From Labilithrix sp. (GTDB lineage: Bacteria > Myxococcota_A > Polyangia > Polyangiales > Polyangiaceae), in contig JAHBWF010000002.1 in assembly GCA_019637105.1 (NCBI GenBank), positions 38,501 through 102,500 of the forward strand: a stretch of DNA of 64,000 nucleotides, written 5' to 3'. The notes under the pieces were generated by a model, which was given only the letters and a program-made list of their open reading frames with translations, was not told where the DNA came from and made no database searches. Each line of letters opens with the position of its first letter. Position 1 is the stretch's first letter. Below, in pieces: positions 16,795-25,052 of this stretch. A program made the position numbers and the translations under genes.

Positions 16795-18657
16795 TTGGGT
16801 AACGTCCTGGCCGTGCTCCAACGCGCTCTCTCGACGACGGCTCGTCGACTCTGGCCCTTCATCCAGCGCCTCAACCGCGCGATCGAGCGCCCCGCCCCCC
16901 GGCCGGTCTGGGCACCCGCGCCGCTGCCGAAGCGCCGCGAGCGCACCTTCCCCGAGCTCGGGTTCCCGCGCGAGACCGACTCGCTCTGCCCGCGCTGCGT
17001 GAAGGAGGTGCGCGCCGAGGTCCTCTCCGGGAGGACCGACCTCCGGACGCTCATCGACGGGCGGCCGGGCGAGATCCGCGCGAGCATCGTCGAGGAGCTC
17101 CGCGACGGACGGCGGACGATCCTGATGAAGAAGGAGTGCCCGACGCACGGCGCGTTCGAGGACGTGATGGCGATCGACGCCGACTTCCTGCGGCGGATCG
17201 AGCGGCTGTACCCCGGCCGCGACTACCTCGCCCCGCTGACCAAGCTGCGCGACCACGGCAGCTCGAGCATCAAGTACGGCCGCGGCAGCGTGCTCACGGT
17301 CGATCTCACGAACCGCTGCAACATGATGTGCGACCCGTGCTTCATGGACGCGAACCAGGTCGGCTACGTCCACGAGCTCGAGTGGGACGACATCGCGAAG
17401 ATCCTCGACGACGCGCTCACGATCCAGCCGCGGCGTCAGATGAGCGTCCAGTTCTCCGGCGGCGAGCCGACGCTGAGCCCGCACTTCCTCCGGGCCGTCC
17501 GCTACGCGCGCGAGAAGGGGTTCTTCGCGGTGCAGTGCGCGACGAACGGCATCCGCTTCGCGGAGGACGCCGGCTTCGCGCGCGAGGCCAAGGCCGCGGG
17601 GCTGCGCATGGCCTACCTGCAGTTCGACGGCGTCGGCAACGAGGTCAACGCGCATCGCAAGATCAAGAACCTCTTCGACGTGAAGGTGCGCGCGATCGAG
17701 AACCTCCACGCGGCGGGGATCGACGTCATCCTCGTCGTGACCGTCGTGAACGGCGTGAACGACCACGAGGTCGGGCGCATCGTCGACTTCGCGATCGAGA
17801 ACGCCGACAAGGTCACCGTCGTGAGCTTCCAGCCGGTGAGCTTCACCGGCCGCGACGAGGACATCACCGACGAGGCGCGCGCGCGCCGGCGCTACACGCT
17901 GAGTCACCTCGCGCACGACATCAAGGCGCAGACCGGCCTGACCGAGCCGCTCCGTGACTGGTTCCCGCTCTCGGCGATGGGGCCGTTCAGCGATCTCACG
18001 GACCACCTCCTCGGCGAGCGCGCCGACTGGGGCTCGATGAAATGCGGCTGCCACCCGAACTGCGGCGTCGGCACCGTCCTCTTCGTGCACAAGGAGACGA
18101 AGCGCGCGGTGCCGCTCACCTCGTTCCTCGATCTCGAGGCGCTCCTCTCGGATCTGCAGGACATCACCGACGCCGCGCAGGGCCGCGCGCTCACGCTGAT
18201 CGAGCTCACGCTCGCGCTCCTCAAGAACTTCGACGCCGCGGCCTCGCCCGTGACGTTCCGCGTCCTCGTCGAGCAGTTCCTCAGCCAGACCGGGGCGCGC
18301 GGAAAGAGGATCGGCGAGCACGAGAGCGACGCCGGCGAGTTCGAGTGGCGCGTCCTGTTCGTCGCCGGGATGTGGTTCCAGGACCTCTACAACTACGACT
18401 TCCGCCGCACGGAGATGTGCATCATCCCCTACGGCACGCAGATGGGCGAGATCAGCTTCTGCGCGTACAACACGGGCGTCGGCTGGCGCCAGGTGATCGA
18501 GAAGATGAAGGCGACCGCGAGCGTCGCCGAGTGGAACCGCACGCGCGGTCGCCACCCGGTCTACGCGAAGAACCAAGACCTCCCGCTCCCACCGGCGATG
18601 GGGACGGTGACGATCCCCCAGAGGCGCGTCCGTCTGCCCCTCGTGGTGGACCGATGA
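16795..18657 (+). CDS. Radical SAM enzyme of the MJ0619/Tes type
   Basis: 620 residues. The SAM-cluster motif is CNMMCDPCF (C-x3-C-x2-C) within LTNRCNMMCDPCF, followed by QFSGGEPTLSP and ATNGIR. Family-specific extra Cys sites are visible: N-terminal CPRC and ECPTHG, then CGCHPNCG, and a C-terminal block with MCIIPYGT and FCAYNTGVGWR. This layout matches MJ0619-like proteins, whose archaeal member (Tes) joins lipid tails into membrane-spanning lipids; an earlier report assigned pterin methylation. By analogy it may form C-C bonds on lipid or isoprenoid chains, but the bacterial substrate is unknown. The start could also be GTG 16813. A MarR gene overlaps its stop (ATGA). Confidence 0.82.
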   Translation: MGNVLAVLQRALSTTARRLWPFIQRLNRAIERPAPRPVWAPAPLPKRRERTFPELGFPRETDSLCPRCVKEVRAEVLSGRTDLRTLIDGRPGEIRASIVEELRDGRRTILMKKECPTHGAFEDVMAIDADFLRRIERLYPGRDYLAPLTKLRDHGSSSIKYGRGSVLTVDLTNRCNMMCDPCFMDANQVGYVHELEWDDIAKILDDALTIQPRRQMSVQFSGGEPTLSPHFLRAVRYAREKGFFAVQCATNGIRFAEDAGFAREAKAAGLRMAYLQFDGVGNEVNAHRKIKNLFDVKVRAIENLHAAGIDVILVVTVVNGVNDHEVGRIVDFAIENADKVTVVSFQPVSFTGRDEDITDEARARRRYTLSHLAHDIKAQTGLTEPLRDWFPLSAMGPFSDLTDHLLGERADWGSMKCGCHPNCGVGTVLFVHKETKRAVPLTSFLDLEALLSDLQDITDAAQGRALTLIELTLALLKNFDAAASPVTFRVLVEQFLSQTGARGKRIGEHESDAGEFEWRVLFVAGMWFQDLYNYDFRRTEMCIIPYGTQMGEISFCAYNTGVGWRQVIEKMKATASVAEWNRTRGRHPVYAKNQDLPLPPAMGTVTIPQRRVRLPLVVDR

Positions 18658-19154
18658 GCCCAGGCGAGAAAGGCTCGCGGCCAAGAGGCGAGAAGGGCGC
18701 GCCGGGCCGCGAGTCGAGCGCGCTCGGCGTCGCGCTCGACTTCCTGCGCCTCCTCTGGGCGGTCGATCACGGCCTCCAGCGGCGCTCGAAGCGGATGGAG
18801 GTCGAGCTCGGCGTCACGGGCATGCAGCGCATCATCATCCGGCTCATCGGGCGCTACCCGGAGATCGCCGCCGGCCGCCTCGCGGAGCTCGTGCACGTGC
18901 ACCCGAGCACGCTCACCGGCGTCCTCCGCCGGCTCGTCGATCGCGGCTTCATCCGGCGGGATCGCGATCCGGAGGACGCGCGCCGGTCGAAGTTCTTCCT
19001 CCTGCCGCCGGGCGAGACGATCGACGCGACGCAGGCGGGCACCGTCGAGGCCGCCGTCCGCCGCGCGCTCGCGCGGTTGCCGCCGGAGTCGATCGACGCC
19101 GCGCGCACGGTGCTGGCGGCCCTGGCCGAGGAGCTGGCGCGCTCCGATCGTTGA
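18654..19154 (+). CDS. MarR family transcriptional regulator
   Basis: 166 residues. A basic, Gly/Lys/Glu-rich leader of about 22 residues precedes a winged helix: IIIRLIGRYPEIAAGRLAELV, HPSTLTGVLRRLVDRGFIRRDRDPEDARR, the typical MarR recognition helix and wing. It overlaps the radical SAM stop by four bases, so it is probably translated together with that enzyme and may control it or respond to its product or substrate. Confidence 0.85.
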   Translation: MSPGEKGSRPRGEKGAPGRESSALGVALDFLRLLWAVDHGLQRRSKRMEVELGVTGMQRIIIRLIGRYPEIAAGRLAELVHVHPSTLTGVLRRLVDRGFIRRDRDPEDARRSKFFLLPPGETIDATQAGTVEAAVRRALARLPPESIDAARTVLAALAEELARSDR

Positions 19155-19168
19155 GGGGCCGCCGCCGC

Positions 19169-20155
19169 TCACTTCGGCGGCAGGCAGCGACCGTGGATCC
19201 GCGAGCGCCCGAAGAGCAGCGCGCACGACCGGAGCACGTCCATCGCGAGCACGCCGTCGCGCGGGCACGAGCTGTCCGCCGCGCCCTGGATCAGGTCGAC
19301 GTCGGCCGTCACGGCGACCTCGCCGGCCGCGACGAGCGCGCCCTTCAGCCTGCGCGCGGAGACCTTCCCCGAGGCCGTGTACATCGCCTCCTTGTTCGGA
19401 GCGCTCCGACTCGCGAGCCTCTGCCCCGCGGTCGACGTGGCGAAGACGTCGGAGCGCTGAGCGCCGGTGTCGACGAGCAGCTGCACCTTCTGCGAGTCGA
19501 TCGTGGCCGGCACGACGAACGCGAGGCCCTTCACCGGGCCGTCGTTCTCCTCGCAGGCGCGCGCCTGGTCGGGCCGCACCAGCGCCGCCCCGCCGGCGGA
19601 GAGCTCTTCGTGCGCGTCGTCCCACCAGGCGGCGCGGACCTCGCCCTTCGCGAGATCGAGGACGACGGCGTCGCCCTCCTCGTCGAGGCGCTGCGGCGAG
19701 ATGAACGCGCCGATGCCGAGCCTCTCGATCACGTCGGGCACCTCGGTCGCCAGCGCCGTGGTCGTGGAGAGCGGCCCCCAGTCGTCGATGGCCATCTCGA
19801 CCTTGTCGATGCGATACGTCGCGATCGACCTCCCGACGTGGTCGGTGCCGATGTCGCCGAGCTTCTTCATCGGGAGCGACAGCTTCCTCGCGAGCCACCC
19901 CGCGACGACGTGCGAGTTCGCGCCGGTGTCGACGAGCATCAGCACGGGCTGCCCCGCGATGGTCCCCGACACGATCGGCAGCGGGAACGGACGGCCGCGG
20001 ATGTCGTAGCGGAGCGGCGCCCGGCGCGTCAGCGCCCTGTCGCCGGCGGGCGTCGCCGTCGCCAGGCGGGCCTTGCCGCCCTTCGTCGCCGGGGGGGCGA
20101 CGGATGGAGCGGGGCGCTCCGCGCCGCCGCAGGCGGTCACGCCGAGCCAGGCCAT
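19169..20155 (-). CDS. Retropepsin-like aspartyl protease with two DTG motifs, probable lipoprotein
   Basis: 328 residues from ATG 20155. Two catalytic-type motifs lie in one chain: LMLVDTGANSHVV near 75 and LLVDTGAQRSDV near 228, followed by GVLAMDVLRS, as in bacterial retropepsin-like (gag-asp) proteases, which normally carry one such motif per subunit. This one may be a single-chain pseudodimer. From ATG the signal is too short (MAWLGVTAC). Nine codons upstream an in-frame ATT (20180-20182) would give IRPLLALVSMAWLGVTAC, a proper lipoprotein signal; a TGA blocks anything longer. Either ATT initiation or a sequence change at the start is likely. Convergent with the MarR gene. Confidence 0.8.
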   Translation of the reverse strand: MAWLGVTACGGAERPAPSVAPPATKGGKARLATATPAGDRALTRRAPLRYDIRGRPFPLPIVSGTIAGQPVLMLVDTGANSHVVAGWLARKLSLPMKKLGDIGTDHVGRSIATYRIDKVEMAIDDWGPLSTTTALATEVPDVIERLGIGAFISPQRLDEEGDAVVLDLAKGEVRAAWWDDAHEELSAGGAALVRPDQARACEENDGPVKGLAFVVPATIDSQKVQLLVDTGAQRSDVFATSTAGQRLASRSAPNKEAMYTASGKVSARRLKGALVAAGEVAVTADVDLIQGAADSSCPRDGVLAMDVLRSCALLFGRSRIHGRCLPPK

Positions 20156-20232
20156 GGAGACGAGCGCGAGGAGCGGACGAATGACTCAGTCTATCCCATC
20201 CCGCGTCGGAGCCCGCGCGGGCTCGCGGCGCG

Positions 20233-22842
20233 TCATTCGGCGGGCGTGACGGCGTCGACGACGATCGCGCCGCCCTCGACGTCGACCAGCGCGACGTCGC
20301 CCCGGCGGAGCTCACCCTTGAGCAGCAGCTCGGCGATCGGCGCCTCGACGAGCCGCCCGATCGCGCGACGCATCGGGCGCGCGCCCATCTCGGGATCGAA
20401 GCCGCCGGCGTCGAGGAGCGCCTCGATCGCCGCGGGGCTCGCGTCGAGCTTGACCCCGCGCGCGTCCTCGAGGTCCTGCGCGAGCGCGCGGAGGATCCGC
20501 CGCGCGACCTCCGCGACGTCCTCGCGCGTGAGGGGGGCGAAGGCGAGCACCTCGTCGAGGCGGTTGAAGAGCTCCGGCGGCAGCGCGCGTCGAGCGGCGT
20601 CGCGCACGGCCTCCTGGTAGCGCTCCATCTCGCGACCCCGCTCGGAGGCGGCGCGCGCGTGGGCGGGGTCCGCGCCGAAGCCGATCCGCCCGCGCGCGGT
20701 CGCGCGCGGCGAGAGCTCGGCGCCGATGTTGGACGTCAGGAGGATCACCGTGTTGGTGAAGTCCACGGTGCGACCGCGCCCGTCGGTCATCCGCCCCTCG
20801 TCGAAGACCTGGAGGAAGCCCTCGAGGACGTCGCGGTGCGCCTTCTCGATCTCGTCGAGGAGCACGACCTGATACGGCCGCCGTCGCACGGCCTCCGTCA
20901 GCTGCCCGCCCGAGTCGTGTCCGACGTAGCCGGGCGGCGCGCCGACCAGGCGCGAGATGGCGTGCGACTCGGCGTACTCCGAGAGATCGAGCCGCGTCAT
21001 CGCGTCGCTCGAGTGGAAGAGGCAGCCGGCGATCGCCTTCGCCGTCTCCGTCTTGCCCACGCCCGTCGGGCCGAGGAGCAGGAAGGTGCCGATCGGCCGC
21101 CGCGAGCGGAAGCCCGAGGCGTTCCGGCGGAGCACCGTCGCGATCTTCTCGAGCGCCTCCCGGTGACCGACGATGCGCTGGCCGAGGAGCTCCTCGATGC
21201 GGAGGAGCCGCTCGGCGTCGGTCTCGAGCAGGCGCTCCTCGGGCACGCCCGCGAGCTCGCTGACGACCTCCGCGATCTGCTCCACGCCGACGCGCTGCTC
21301 GCCGCGCCGCCGGGTCCGCGCGCCGGCGAGGTCGAGGATCTGCACGGCCTTGTCGGGCAGCGCCTTGCTCGGGAGGTAGCGGACGCTCCAGGTGATCGCC
21401 TTCGCGATCGCCTCCTCGTGGAAGGTGCAGTCGTGGTGCTTCTCGAAGAGCGGCGCGACGCCCATCGTCGCGAGCATCGCCTCCTCCGGGCCGAGCTCGG
21501 TCACCTCGATCGGCGTGAAGCAGCGGCTGAGCCCCGGATCGGCGTCGATCGAGCGACGGTACTCGTGCTCCGTCGTCGCGCCGACGCACGCGATCTCGCC
21601 GCGCGCGAGCGCGAGCTTCAGCTCGGTGGAGCCCTCGTCGCCGGCGTCGGGGCCGAACAGCACGTGGATCTCGTCGAAGAACACGATGACGCGGCCGCGC
21701 CCGGTGCGCGGGTCTCTCGCCTTCGCGAGCTCGCCCTTGAGCTGCGTGATGCGCTCGGCGAGCGAGCCGCGGACGCCCGTCCCCGCGAGCATCGCCGTCG
21801 GCTCGATGCCGATGACGATGCTCTCCTCGAAGCACGCCACGTCGTCGCGATCGGCGATGCGCTGGGCCAGGCCGCGCGCGACGCTCGTCTTGCCGACGCC
21901 GGGCCCGCCGAGCAGGCAGGCGTTGCTCCGCTCGCGCTTCGCGAGGACGTCGAGCACGCGCTCGATCTCGGCCTCGCGCCCGACGACCGGATCCAGCTCG
22001 CCCCGCGCCGCCAGCTCGGTCATGTTCTTGCCGACCTGCGAGAGCAGCGGAAACTGCTTCGGATCGAGGGTGAAGCGTCCGCCCGCCGGCGCCTTGCCGG
22101 CGTCCTTCGTCGGGCGCTTCGCCTTGGGCGCCTCCTTTACCGGCGGCGCGATCTTGGTCGAAGGGGCCGTCGACGGCGCCTTCGACGGAGGCGTCATCGC
22201 CGGGGGCTTCGGGAGCGCGGTCGGCGCCGGGCGCGGATCCATCGGGGCACGGACCGCCGGCGCGACGGGCACGATCCCGCTGGGGCGCGCGCTCGCCGGC
22301 GGCGGCGTCGACGGCGGCGTGAGCGGCGACGCGCTCGAGCGCGCCTTCGCCTGCTGGCTGCTCGCCGACGAGACCGGGACGGGCCGGCGCGGCGGCAGGA
22401 GGCCCATCGCGAGCTGCATCGAGGCGACGCGCAGGCGCGTCACGTCCGTACCGCACTGCACGAGCGCGCGGTGCGCGGCCGTGCCGGGATCCTGGCAGAG
22501 CGCGAAGAGCACGTGGATCGAGCGCGCCTCGGCGCGGTTCGCGCCCGCGCGCCCGGCGACCTCGCGCGCCTTCTGGATCGCGCGGGAGACGCCGTCGGCG
22601 GCGTCGTCCGTCGTCACGCGCGCGGCGCGCAGGACGACGTCGGGATCGAGGCGGCGTTCGAGCAGGAGCTGCGCGGCGTCGTCCGACCCGCTCGCGATCG
22701 CGGCGAGCAAGTGCGTGGTCGTCGGCTTCTGCCCACGCTCGCGCGCGGTCTCCTCGGCGAGGCGGCGGAGCTCGCCCAGATCGGCGTCGCGGCTGGCGAG
22801 CGCTCCTTGCGGGAGGCTCCCCCTTCTGGCTGAAGGCCCCAT
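20233..22842 (-). CDS. ClpA/ClpC-like AAA+ unfoldase
   Basis: 869 residues. A Clp N-domain with two repeats (about 10-150) is followed by a 110-residue Pro/Ala/Lys/Ser linker, then AAA-1 (Walker A GGPGVGKTS near 312, Walker B FFDEIH) and AAA-2 (GPTGVGKTE near 589, LLDEIEKAH). The ClpB middle coiled coil is missing, and IGF in GRIGFGAD after TSNIGAE resembles a ClpP-binding loop, so this is more ClpA/ClpC-like than a disaggregase. The pore-1 Tyr is replaced: GTGVRGSL instead of the usual KYRG, while AAA-2 keeps GYVG. ATG 22842 is preferred over a start 12 codons upstream. No clpP or clpS is nearby. Confidence 0.88.
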   Translation of the reverse strand: MGPSARRGSLPQGALASRDADLGELRRLAEETARERGQKPTTTHLLAAIASGSDDAAQLLLERRLDPDVVLRAARVTTDDAADGVSRAIQKAREVAGRAGANRAEARSIHVLFALCQDPGTAAHRALVQCGTDVTRLRVASMQLAMGLLPPRRPVPVSSASSQQAKARSSASPLTPPSTPPPASARPSGIVPVAPAVRAPMDPRPAPTALPKPPAMTPPSKAPSTAPSTKIAPPVKEAPKAKRPTKDAGKAPAGGRFTLDPKQFPLLSQVGKNMTELAARGELDPVVGREAEIERVLDVLAKRERSNACLLGGPGVGKTSVARGLAQRIADRDDVACFEESIVIGIEPTAMLAGTGVRGSLAERITQLKGELAKARDPRTGRGRVIVFFDEIHVLFGPDAGDEGSTELKLALARGEIACVGATTEHEYRRSIDADPGLSRCFTPIEVTELGPEEAMLATMGVAPLFEKHHDCTFHEEAIAKAITWSVRYLPSKALPDKAVQILDLAGARTRRRGEQRVGVEQIAEVVSELAGVPEERLLETDAERLLRIEELLGQRIVGHREALEKIATVLRRNASGFRSRRPIGTFLLLGPTGVGKTETAKAIAGCLFHSSDAMTRLDLSEYAESHAISRLVGAPPGYVGHDSGGQLTEAVRRRPYQVVLLDEIEKAHRDVLEGFLQVFDEGRMTDGRGRTVDFTNTVILLTSNIGAELSPRATARGRIGFGADPAHARAASERGREMERYQEAVRDAARRALPPELFNRLDEVLAFAPLTREDVAEVARRILRALAQDLEDARGVKLDASPAAIEALLDAGGFDPEMGARPMRRAIGRLVEAPIAELLLKGELRRGDVALVDVEGGAIVVDAVTPAE

Positions 22843-22994
22843 GGTTGTCGCATCGCACGCCGGCCCGCGGTGGGCCAAGAAAGCGCGTGGCCGCGGGCCC
22901 GTGGACGCGGCCCGAGGGCGAAACCCCCCGGTCTGGCGAAGGAAATGACGGGAATAGAGCGAGGCGAGGACTTGTCGGGTCGCGCGGCGTGCCT

Positions 22995-23017
22995 ATCCTT
23001 GACCCGCTGGTCAGGAT
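22995..23017. promoter_or_regulatory. Probable TetR operator overlapping a -35 element
   Basis: TGACC-CGCT-GGTCA (23000-23013) flanked by ATCC(T) and GGAT gives a near-perfect inverted repeat. It overlaps TTGACC (22999-23004), a candidate -35 for the regulator gene starting at 23091; the -10 is weak. The position fits autoregulation. Confidence 0.5.
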
Positions 23018-23090
23018 GCGCTCTACCGATAGGTCGGGAGCGGCGGCCCGCCTCCACACGGCACCAACGTAGACGAGAGGGAGGGACGAC

Positions 23091-23789
23091 GTGTCACGTA
23101 TCGCCGACCCGAAAGCCAAGAGCGCGCTCCTTCGCGCGGCCGAGGACGTCTTCGCCGCCCGCGGCGTCGCCGGCGCGAAGATCGAAGACATCACGCGGTG
23201 CGCCGGCCTGTCGAAGGGCGCCTTCTACCTGCATTTCGAGAGCAAGGAGGCCGCGGTCCAGGAGATCGCCGAGGCCTGGCTGGCGCGGTGCACCGCCTTC
23301 TTCGCGGCGCCCGCCGAGTATCCCGACACGCTGTCCGACGCGGACGCCATCCTCGACTTCTGCATCGAGCGCGACGTCCAGCTCTACGAGTTCCTCTGGG
23401 AGACGCGCGCGACCATCCGGCTCCTCCACGGCTGCCGGATCGAGTTCGTCTACCTGCTCGACGCGTTCAAGTCGGACATCCAGGCGCGCAACCGCGCGTG
23501 GCTCGCGCAGTGGCGCCAGGAGGGCTTCCTGCGGGCCGAGACCGACGTGGATCTCGCGGTGGTCTTGATCAGCGGGGCGTACGAGGCGCTGACGATCAAG
23601 CTCATCAAGTCGGACGTGCAGCCGCCGCTCGAGCAGTGGCTCGAGTTCGCGCAGGAGACGTTCATGCGCGCCTTCGGCACGCCGGAGCTGGTGGCGGCGC
23701 TCGATCGTCGAAGCCGGGGCGCGGTGTCGGGCATCCAGGAGCCGAGCGGGGGCCCGGGCGCGAGAGCGCGCGCGCCGGGCCGAGGATGA
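23091..23789 (+). CDS. TetR/AcrR family regulator
   Basis: 232 residues. The N-terminal HTH is typical: ALLRAAEDVFAARGVAGAKI, EDITRCAGLSKGAFYLHFESKEA. The remaining 150 residues form the ligand-binding helical domain, followed by a disordered Gly/Ala/Arg tail. It starts at GTG with GAGGGAGGGA just upstream. Its stop overlaps the next start (ATGA), tying it to the RND adaptor and permease genes, so it probably represses this efflux operon and is released by a pump substrate. Confidence 0.9.
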   Translation: MSRIADPKAKSALLRAAEDVFAARGVAGAKIEDITRCAGLSKGAFYLHFESKEAAVQEIAEAWLARCTAFFAAPAEYPDTLSDADAILDFCIERDVQLYEFLWETRATIRLLHGCRIEFVYLLDAFKSDIQARNRAWLAQWRQEGFLRAETDVDLAVVLISGAYEALTIKLIKSDVQPPLEQWLEFAQETFMRAFGTPELVAALDRRSRGAVSGIQEPSGGPGARARAPGRG

Positions 23790-25009
23790 GCGAGATGGAC
23801 GGCACCACCCCCTCCGGACCCGAGCCGAGAAGCGCGATGCCCACCCCTCCACGATCTCCGACCGGCTCGCGGCGCGGTACGCGCGCCGGACTGGTGATCG
23901 CGCTCGGCGTCGGCGTCGGCTTCCTCGGCCTGCTCGGCGTGCGGGTGAAGCAAGCGGTGGCGAAGAAGGAGACCCTCGCCGACGCGCGGCTCGCCGCCGA
24001 GGCGAAGCAGAAGCTCAAGGAGCCGCAGAAGACGGCGCGCCCCGCGCCGACCTCGTGGGTCCCGCGCGTCGACCTCACGGGGACGCTCAAGCCCTGGCGC
24101 GACGCCGACGTCGGCTTCGAGACCCAGGGCCGCCTCGTGAAGATCGGCGTCGGCGTCGGCGACAAGGTGGCCGAGGGCCAGGTGCTTGCGTTCCTCGACA
24201 ACTCGCGCGCCGTCGCGCAGGTCGGCCAGGCCGAGTCGGGCGTGAAGGCCGCCGAGGCCAACCTCGCGCTCGCGCAGGACAACTTGAGGCGCACCGAGGC
24301 GCTCGCCGCGCAGAAGGCGATCTCCGAGGCCGAGGCCGAGCAGGCGCGCCAGCAGGTCGCCCTGATGAAGGCGCAGCTCGACGGCGCGCACGCGTCGACG
24401 AAGCTGGCCAAGACCGGCGCGGGCCTCGCCACCGCGGTCGCGCCGTTCGCCGGGATCGTCACGCGGGCGCCGACCGGCATCGGGTCGATCGTCAACCCGG
24501 GCGCGCCCCTCATCCACATCGAGGACACGTCGCGGTTCCGCCTCAGCGCCACCGTCGGCGAGGAGGACGTCCCGCTCATCGCCCACGGCGCCGACGTGAA
24601 GATCGTCTACCGGGAGCACGTGGCCTCCGGGAAGGTCATCGCGATCGTCCCTTCGCTCGATCCGTCGACCCGCCGCGCTCCCGTCGAGATCGAGGTGCCG
24701 AACGACGGCCGGCTCCTCGGCTGGGGGTTCGTCCGCGCGCGCATCCTCGGCGCGGCCGAGATGCCCGCCGTCCGGCTGCCGGCGCTGGCGCGCCGGCCCG
24801 GCTCACAAGACGAGATCGTCAAGGTCGAGACCGCGGGAGACAAGAAGGTCGCCCGGATCGTCAAGGCGGCGTTCGCGGTCGACGAGGACGGGTCTTTGAT
24901 CGTCGCCAACCCGCCCGGCAGCCCGCCGCGCGTCGGCCCCGACGACGTGGTCCTCCTCGCGCCGAGCGTCGAGCTCCGGGACGGCGATCCGGTCGAAGTG
25001 ACCCCGTAA
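23786..25009 (+). CDS. RND efflux periplasmic adaptor (membrane fusion protein)
   Basis: 407 residues. A short cytoplasmic leader and one membrane segment (GLVIALGVGVGFLGLLGV) are followed by the adaptor order: barrel-sandwich half (GRLVKIGVGVGDKVAEGQ), alpha-hairpin (about 140-205, AEANLALAQDNLRRTEAL), second lipoyl half (APFAGIVTRAPTGIGSIVNPG) and beta-barrel. It should bridge the inner-membrane pump encoded next to an outer-membrane channel; no TolC-like gene is in the window. Overlaps the TetR stop. Confidence 0.9.
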   Translation: MSEMDGTTPSGPEPRSAMPTPPRSPTGSRRGTRAGLVIALGVGVGFLGLLGVRVKQAVAKKETLADARLAAEAKQKLKEPQKTARPAPTSWVPRVDLTGTLKPWRDADVGFETQGRLVKIGVGVGDKVAEGQVLAFLDNSRAVAQVGQAESGVKAAEANLALAQDNLRRTEALAAQKAISEAEAEQARQQVALMKAQLDGAHASTKLAKTGAGLATAVAPFAGIVTRAPTGIGSIVNPGAPLIHIEDTSRFRLSATVGEEDVPLIAHGADVKIVYREHVASGKVIAIVPSLDPSTRRAPVEIEVPNDGRLLGWGFVRARILGAAEMPAVRLPALARRPGSQDEIVKVETAGDKKVARIVKAAFAVDEDGSLIVANPPGSPPRVGPDDVVLLAPSVELRDGDPVEVTP

Positions 25010-25052
25010 CGAGGACAGCTCCGGCCGGCGCCGGACGAGAGAGAGAAGAGAG

